DNA of 9,179 nucleotides, from contig CANGWP010000090.1 of assembly GCA_947457605.1 (NCBI GenBank), positions 1 through 9,179 on the forward strand. Direction: 5' to 3'. Positions 6,459 to 9,179 of the stretch are shown here, in pieces. Each line of letters opens with the position of its first letter. Positions within the stretch are counted from its first letter, which is position 1. Made by a program: the position numbers and the translations under genes. The notes under the pieces were generated by a model, which was not told the origin of the DNA, ran no database searches, and saw nothing but the letters and a program-made list of their open reading frames with translations. This DNA comes from Bdellovibrionales bacterium (lineage in GTDB: Bacteria > Bdellovibrionota > UBA1018 > CAIMNF01).

Positions 6459-6928
6459 TCCGGAATAAAATCCTCACTGCAGATGCGCTCACAAAAATTC
6501 TTAGAAGACGAGGAAAGAAAAGGGCAGTGTTCACCAATGGCTGCTTTGACATTCTTCACGCAGGACACGTGACTTATTTAGAGCGGGCCCGAAACCTTGG
6601 AGACATCCTGATCGTAGCTCTCAACACGGATGCTTCTACGCGTCGCCTCAAAGGCACTGGACGGCCCATAAACCCCCTCAAAGATCGCGCCAAGGTAGTT
6701 GCGGCCCTGGAATCCGTAACCTACGTAGTTTCGTTTGGCGAAGACACTCCTCTAAAGATCATTCAAAAAATAAAGCCCGACATTCTGGTCAAGGGTGGCG
6801 ATTACGAGGTCAAAAAGATAGTTGGTTATGACGAGGTGATCGCCTCAGGAGGGACCGTAAGGATCCTTCCCTTCCTTGAGGGAAGAAGCACAACCCGGAT
6901 CATTTCGAAGGCGAAAAATCACTCGTAA
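6455..6928 (+). CDS. rfaE2: D-glycero-beta-D-manno-heptose 1-phosphate adenylyltransferase (stand-alone)
   Basis: A 157-residue cytidylyltransferase-fold nucleotidyltransferase that converts heptose 1-phosphate and ATP to ADP-heptose and pyrophosphate, the activated precursor for the LPS inner core (also called HldC). Motifs: AVFTNGCFDILHAGHVTYL (24-42) with the HxGH catalytic signature at 35-38, NTDASTRRLKG (57-67), RPINPLKDRAKVVAAL (70-85), KPDILVKGGDY (107-117) and EGRSTTRII (142-150), all intact. In Escherichia coli this activity is the C-terminal half of HldE; here it is separate, as in many other diderms, so a separate heptose kinase gene should exist elsewhere. The ATG at 6455 shares ATGA with the RDD gene stop and lacks a Shine-Dalgarno, which suggests coupling. 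It is the last gene of the operon, ending 16 nt before the convergent membrane-protein gene. The enzyme implies an LPS with heptose. Confidence 0.95.
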   Translation: MIRNKILTADALTKILRRRGKKRAVFTNGCFDILHAGHVTYLERARNLGDILIVALNTDASTRRLKGTGRPINPLKDRAKVVAALESVTYVVSFGEDTPLKIIQKIKPDILVKGGDYEVKKIVGYDEVIASGGTVRILPFLEGRSTTRIISKAKNHS

Positions 6929-6944
6929 CCCTTGGGCTGAATGC

Positions 6945-7475
6945 TTATTTGGCGGGGCCTTTTTTGTCGAACCACGCAACGCTCATCAAGGAAATTCCAA
7001 ACACCATCCAAGCAAAGAACATCACTCCTCGAGGGATGGCCGCTTCCTCATAAGCGCGGAAAGCCGGGCTGAATAGACAGGTGATGAATATCCAGGAATA
7101 AGCACCCCAGGTGAGACCCATTCCAAACCGATTCCATTTGTGGTTCGTGCCGGTGAAATGGGCATAAGTTGTGCCCAGAACCGCACAAAGCAGGAAGAAC
7201 ATCAAGAGTCCCACCACAATCCCGGAACCGGAGCCATAGGCCATGGCCTGATTTCCTAGGATTGGCAGCGCCGAAATCCGCATTGGCGTGGTGAGATCCA
7301 TTCCCTGGGTTGCGGAATAAACCATTCCAAAAATTTGCATCATGATTCCGGCAAAAATCCCCGCAAAAAGTCCTGCGGAAATGCGCTCAGCTCTGAACTT
7401 GGTCCAAAGCGCGACCACGTTGTACTCACCGGGAAGGGTATCAGGATTGAAATTACGATTTTTCAAGCTTTCCAT
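6945..7475 (-). CDS. Four-helix integral membrane protein of unknown function
   Basis: A 176-residue protein I do not recognise. After a polar N-terminus (1-30, including LKNRNFNPDTLPGEYNVVAL) there are four hydrophobic segments at about 33-54, 84-104, 118-135 and 149-169, and a basic end DKKGPAK. The first helix is rich in Gly/Ala (AGLFAGIFAGIMM), as in tightly packed helices. The start at 7475 is chosen over the ATG at 7496 because CTCAGGAG ends 5 nt before it, a very good Shine-Dalgarno. It is the last of three same-strand envelope genes, 56 nt after the LysM lipoprotein gene, so it may share their transcript, but its strong ribosome-binding site means independent initiation. No catalytic or metal-binding motif stands out. 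I infer an inner-membrane location only from hydrophobicity. Confidence 0.75.
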   Translation of the reverse strand: MESLKNRNFNPDTLPGEYNVVALWTKFRAERISAGLFAGIFAGIMMQIFGMVYSATQGMDLTTPMRISALPILGNQAMAYGSGSGIVVGLLMFFLLCAVLGTTYAHFTGTNHKWNRFGMGLTWGAYSWIFITCLFSPAFRAYEEAAIPRGVMFFAWMVFGISLMSVAWFDKKGPAK

Positions 7476-7480
7476 AGGTG

Positions 7481-7488
7481 CTCCTGAG
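7481..7488 (-). promoter_or_regulatory. Strong Shine-Dalgarno deciding the membrane-protein start
   Basis: CTCAGGAG on the minus strand, with the AGGAG core 5 nt from ATG 7475. It overrules the upstream in-frame ATG at 7496, which would add seven residues and has no comparable site. Confidence 0.8.
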
Positions 7489-7531
7489 GTTAGCAAGGAA
7501 CGCTTGATGAATCCACGGAGAATTTTCCGAA

Positions 7532-8503
7532 TTACTTCTCTGAGTTTGGCATTCGCTCGGCATCGCCAGAACCTGGCCCCGTCGCAACCTGCTCCGGTTC
7601 TGAGGTTCCCTTAAATGGAAGGGGTTGATCCTGGGTCATTCTACCTTCTGGAACATAATAAAGATTGAACCCCGCATAGATTCGATTTGGGTTTTTGATC
7701 ATCTGTCGATTGTTTTCCCAAAGCTTTTTCCATTTGGCCTGAGTGCCATAAACTTCATTGGAGATTAGCCCCAAGGTGTCGCCTACTTTGATCAGGTACT
7801 TTTCACCATTCCGTTCGATCGTGACCATGCCAGTACCACTCAGCATCAAGGTCGTTCCCGGGGAAAGTTGATTTGGATCCTTTAAAACATCCTGATTTCC
7901 ATCCAGAATGTCCTTCCAGCGATAGAGATCCCCGTAGTTTTCAAATGCGATTTTCATGAGGGTATCCCCCCGCTTCACCCGATAACGAGTGACCTCTCCG
8001 CTGACTTGGCCGCCACTTCCTGAGGAAGCCAGGCTTGGCTCTTCAACCGGAGCAGGAGGAGGGGTTTTTGCAGCCTCAAACGCCGCAGGCGCAGGCTCTT
8101 GCGCAAGACTGGGATTTTCAGAGACAGCGGGCTTCGACTCCACATTCACCACCGGTGTCTCCATCGGTGGAGGCGGTGTGGCCACATCAGCAGCTGTGGC
8201 CGTAACGTCCGGAGCAGGGGGTGCTTCAGATTCCGTAGGTGCAGATGCAAGATCAGCCGGAGGGGGTGGTTCTTCGCTCGACACCGGCGGAACTGCATCC
8301 GTGTTCGCTTCTGGTGGAGGCATTTCTTCCGAGGACGCAACGGCATCCGGAGCCTGAGGATCATCACTCATCATGTCAGTGCTCGCGGCTGTTTCCGGAG
8401 CTCCCTCGGTTGAATCTACCTTGGAAGAGGAGCACGCCGAAACAAGAAGAATCGCAAAAACCAGTACTGCGACTTTGAGTTCCCGCCTGAAAAATTGGTC
8501 CAT
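7532..8503 (-). CDS. Lipoprotein with two C-terminal LysM domains and a long Pro/Ala/Glu linker
   Basis: A 323-residue exported lipoprotein. The N-terminus is basic (FRRELK), then hydrophobic (11-21), ending in the lipobox LVSAC with Cys24 as the lipidated residue; the following SSS, with no Asp at +2, fits outer-membrane sorting in the E. coli scheme. Residues ~30-168 are low-complexity, acidic, Pro/Ala-rich with several PPP(P) runs, and can span part of the periplasm. Two LysM peptidoglycan-binding modules follow: YRVKRGDTLMKIAFENYGDL (174-193) to ~221 and YLIKVGDTLGLISNEVYGTQ (236-255) to ~284. Both carry the WK(D/K) ... N ... PN insertion style of the Kbp/YgaU-like LysM group. A polar tail of ~38 residues ends the protein. 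It probably tethers the outer membrane to the wall or positions a partner; no enzyme domain is seen. ATG 8503 is supported by TGGAGG 6 nt upstream. Confidence 0.88.
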   Translation of the reverse strand: MDQFFRRELKVAVLVFAILLVSACSSSKVDSTEGAPETAASTDMMSDDPQAPDAVASSEEMPPPEANTDAVPPVSSEEPPPPADLASAPTESEAPPAPDVTATAADVATPPPPMETPVVNVESKPAVSENPSLAQEPAPAAFEAAKTPPPAPVEEPSLASSGSGGQVSGEVTRYRVKRGDTLMKIAFENYGDLYRWKDILDGNQDVLKDPNQLSPGTTLMLSGTGMVTIERNGEKYLIKVGDTLGLISNEVYGTQAKWKKLWENNRQMIKNPNRIYAGFNLYYVPEGRMTQDQPLPFKGTSEPEQVATGPGSGDAERMPNSEK

Positions 8504-8540
8504 ATTTGGCCTCCACAGCGCTCTTCGGCGTGGACCAAAT
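8504..8540 (-). repeat. Inverted repeat/hairpin covering the ribosome-binding site of the LysM lipoprotein gene
   Basis: In the 58-nt gap before the LysM lipoprotein gene, ATTTGG-CC-TCCAC (8504-8516) and GTGGACCAAAT (8530-8540) are reverse complements except for the 2-nt bulge CC, with a 13-nt loop. In the minus-strand message this gives 11 base pairs that bury the TGGAGG Shine-Dalgarno (8510-8515) and end at the start codon. A competing pairing joins the same upstream arm (8531-8538) with TTGGTCCA at 8495-8502, covering most of the ATG, and is directly followed by a run of five U. The structure is seen in the sequence; a regulatory role, at RNA or DNA level, is inference. Confidence 0.6.
8510..8515 (-). 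promoter_or_regulatory. Shine-Dalgarno of the LysM lipoprotein gene
   Basis: TGGAGG on the minus strand, with 6 nt to ATG 8503. A strong site, but almost wholly inside the hairpin arm described at 8504-8540. Confidence 0.75.
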
Positions 8541-8561
8541 AAAGCTTTAATTTCTTTGATT

Positions 8562-9179
8562 TTATTTTAAAAAGCAGTAACCGACAGAGGCCTCACTTCG
8601 ATTGCGCTCAGCGTCAACTTTGAAAATCTTGAAGAAGATATTCCCATCCGCTCCTTTTCGGAGCCAGATTTCCGCCGGATTCCCAAAATCCTGGTAAATC
8701 CCGAACTGATTCTCATTGATCTTGATCACCAATGTATTCCCCATTGCGTGAAGCTCGAAAACCTGCCGCTTCTCATTGGTGAGGTTTGTACTGTTTACCC
8801 AGGCGGTATTCTTTCCAAGTACCAAAACCGTTTCAACATGCTCCTTAATTCCCGGAAAAAGAGGTCCATAGGATGGAGTTCCGGAATAGGTCACCGTCAT
8901 CTGGCGGATCACGACCTCTGCCATTTCGTCCGGGGCTGATGCTCGGGTCATGAAGCACCTGGTTTTTGGCCTGAACTCATCCAAAGCGTCAAAGTCCTTC
9001 ACCTCAGGAGCCCGCCCGGCCCGATCAAATGAATCCACAATGATCTGATATTTGGTTTTCCCGCTCTGAAGTCCGGAATCGAGTTCCGGATCAAAAGTCG
9101 CCTGTTGTGCGGGCGGGGGCGGAGTCGCACAAGAAACAAAGCAAGCCAGAATCAGAATACCAAAGGAACCACTCGCGAT
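8562..9179 (-). CDS. Lipoprotein of unknown function; 5' end outside the window
   Basis: The frame runs open from the right edge (205 residues visible) to TAA at 8562-8564. The first visible residues form a signal-peptide core, FGILILACFVSC, with a lipobox-like end; the likely lipidated Cys is encoded at about 9129-9131 and is followed by ATPPPPAQQ. The start codon must lie a few codons beyond the edge. A GTG at 9038 is in frame but is not the start, because the signal peptide lies upstream of it. The mature part is mostly short polar and hydrophobic alternations that suggest beta strands (AEVVIRQMTVTYSG, HVETVLVLGKNTAWV, NTLVIKINENQFGIY, IWLRKGADGNIFFKIFKV) and contains three scattered cysteines or so. 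I do not recognise a family. It precedes the LysM lipoprotein by 58 nt on the same strand, so the two may act together at the outer membrane. Confidence 0.72.
   Translation of the reverse strand: MASGSFGILILACFVSCATPPPPAQQATFDPELDSGLQSGKTKYQIIVDSFDRAGRAPEVKDFDALDEFRPKTRCFMTRASAPDEMAEVVIRQMTVTYSGTPSYGPLFPGIKEHVETVLVLGKNTAWVNSTNLTNEKRQVFELHAMGNTLVIKINENQFGIYQDFGNPAEIWLRKGADGNIFFKIFKVDAERNRSEASVGYCFLK
9072..9090. repeat. Perfect 7-bp inverted repeat with 5-nt loop inside the partial lipoprotein gene
   Basis: TCCGGAA (9072-9078), loop TCGAG, TTCCGGA (9084-9090). It lies early in the coding region, in the linker just after the lipidation site (residues PELDSG). No T run follows on either strand, so it is not an intrinsic terminator. 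It may be chance or an early-coding mRNA hairpin. Confidence 0.4.

Noticed and set aside
6929..6965. Intrinsic terminator after rfaE2, suggested by GGGGCC followed by six T.
   Set aside because: I could find no stem longer than about 3 bp in front of the T run, and the stretch codes for the end of the convergent membrane protein.
7989..8413. Gly/Ser-rich and Arg-rich open frames on the plus strand.
   Set aside because: They are shadows of the Pro/Ala/Glu linker of the LysM lipoprotein, whose GC-rich repeats remove stop codons from the other frames.
8562..9038. A complete 158-residue gene starting at GTG 9038.
   Set aside because: The frame continues upstream to the window edge through a lipoprotein signal sequence, so GTG 9038 is internal and the gene is cut by the edge.

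Overview
The window reads as a chromosomal segment of a diderm (Gram-negative type) bacterium of moderate G+C. Three things point to the diderm envelope: a stand-alone ADP-heptose synthesis enzyme (LPS core precursor), two lipoproteins and a membrane-bound-type lytic transglycosylase. RNase J, normally linked with Firmicutes, Actinobacteria and some delta-proteobacteria-like lineages, sits beside these envelope genes. Together with the N-terminal box of the RDD protein, this makes me lean towards Bdellovibrionota or a related former deltaproteobacterial group. That is inference from protein style; no marker gene here settles it.

Layout. (1) 3-545, plus strand: the C-terminal part of a membrane fatty-acid desaturase entering from the left edge. 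(2) 532-3988, minus strand: a compact operon, transcribed in the order lytic transglycosylase, uridine kinase (udk), RNase J (rnj); the genes are separated by 5 nt or overlap by 4 nt. Its end overlaps the desaturase end by 14 nt. (3) 3903-6928, plus strand: a second compact operon with a short membrane-anchored peptide-binding-protein homologue, rsmE, an RDD-domain membrane protein and rfaE2/hldC, joined by TGATG, a 38-nt overlap and ATGA. Operons 2 and 3 are head to head and overlap at their 5' ends by up to 86 nt, so each signal sequence is encoded opposite the other. (4) 6945-9179, minus strand: three envelope genes, in transcription order a lipoprotein of unknown function (cut by the right edge), a two-LysM lipoprotein with a long Pro/Ala/Glu linker, and a four-helix membrane protein of unknown function. 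Each of the last two has a strong Shine-Dalgarno, unlike the coupled genes of operons 2 and 3.

How it works together. Operon 2 mixes cell-wall turnover, pyrimidine salvage and RNA decay. Operon 3 mixes a possible peptide sensor, 16S rRNA modification, a membrane protein and LPS heptose activation. Region 4 looks like outer-membrane/periplasm maintenance. There is no non-coding gap above 300 bases; the largest is the 58-nt gap at 8504-8561, which holds a ribosome-binding-site hairpin. I see no tRNA, rRNA, CRISPR array, insertion sequence, phage gene or toxin-antitoxin pair. Most of the window is ordinary housekeeping sequence. The points worth a second look are the antisense signal-sequence overlap, the hairpin over the LysM-lipoprotein ribosome-binding site, the shortened binding protein and the RDD protein's N-terminal box.
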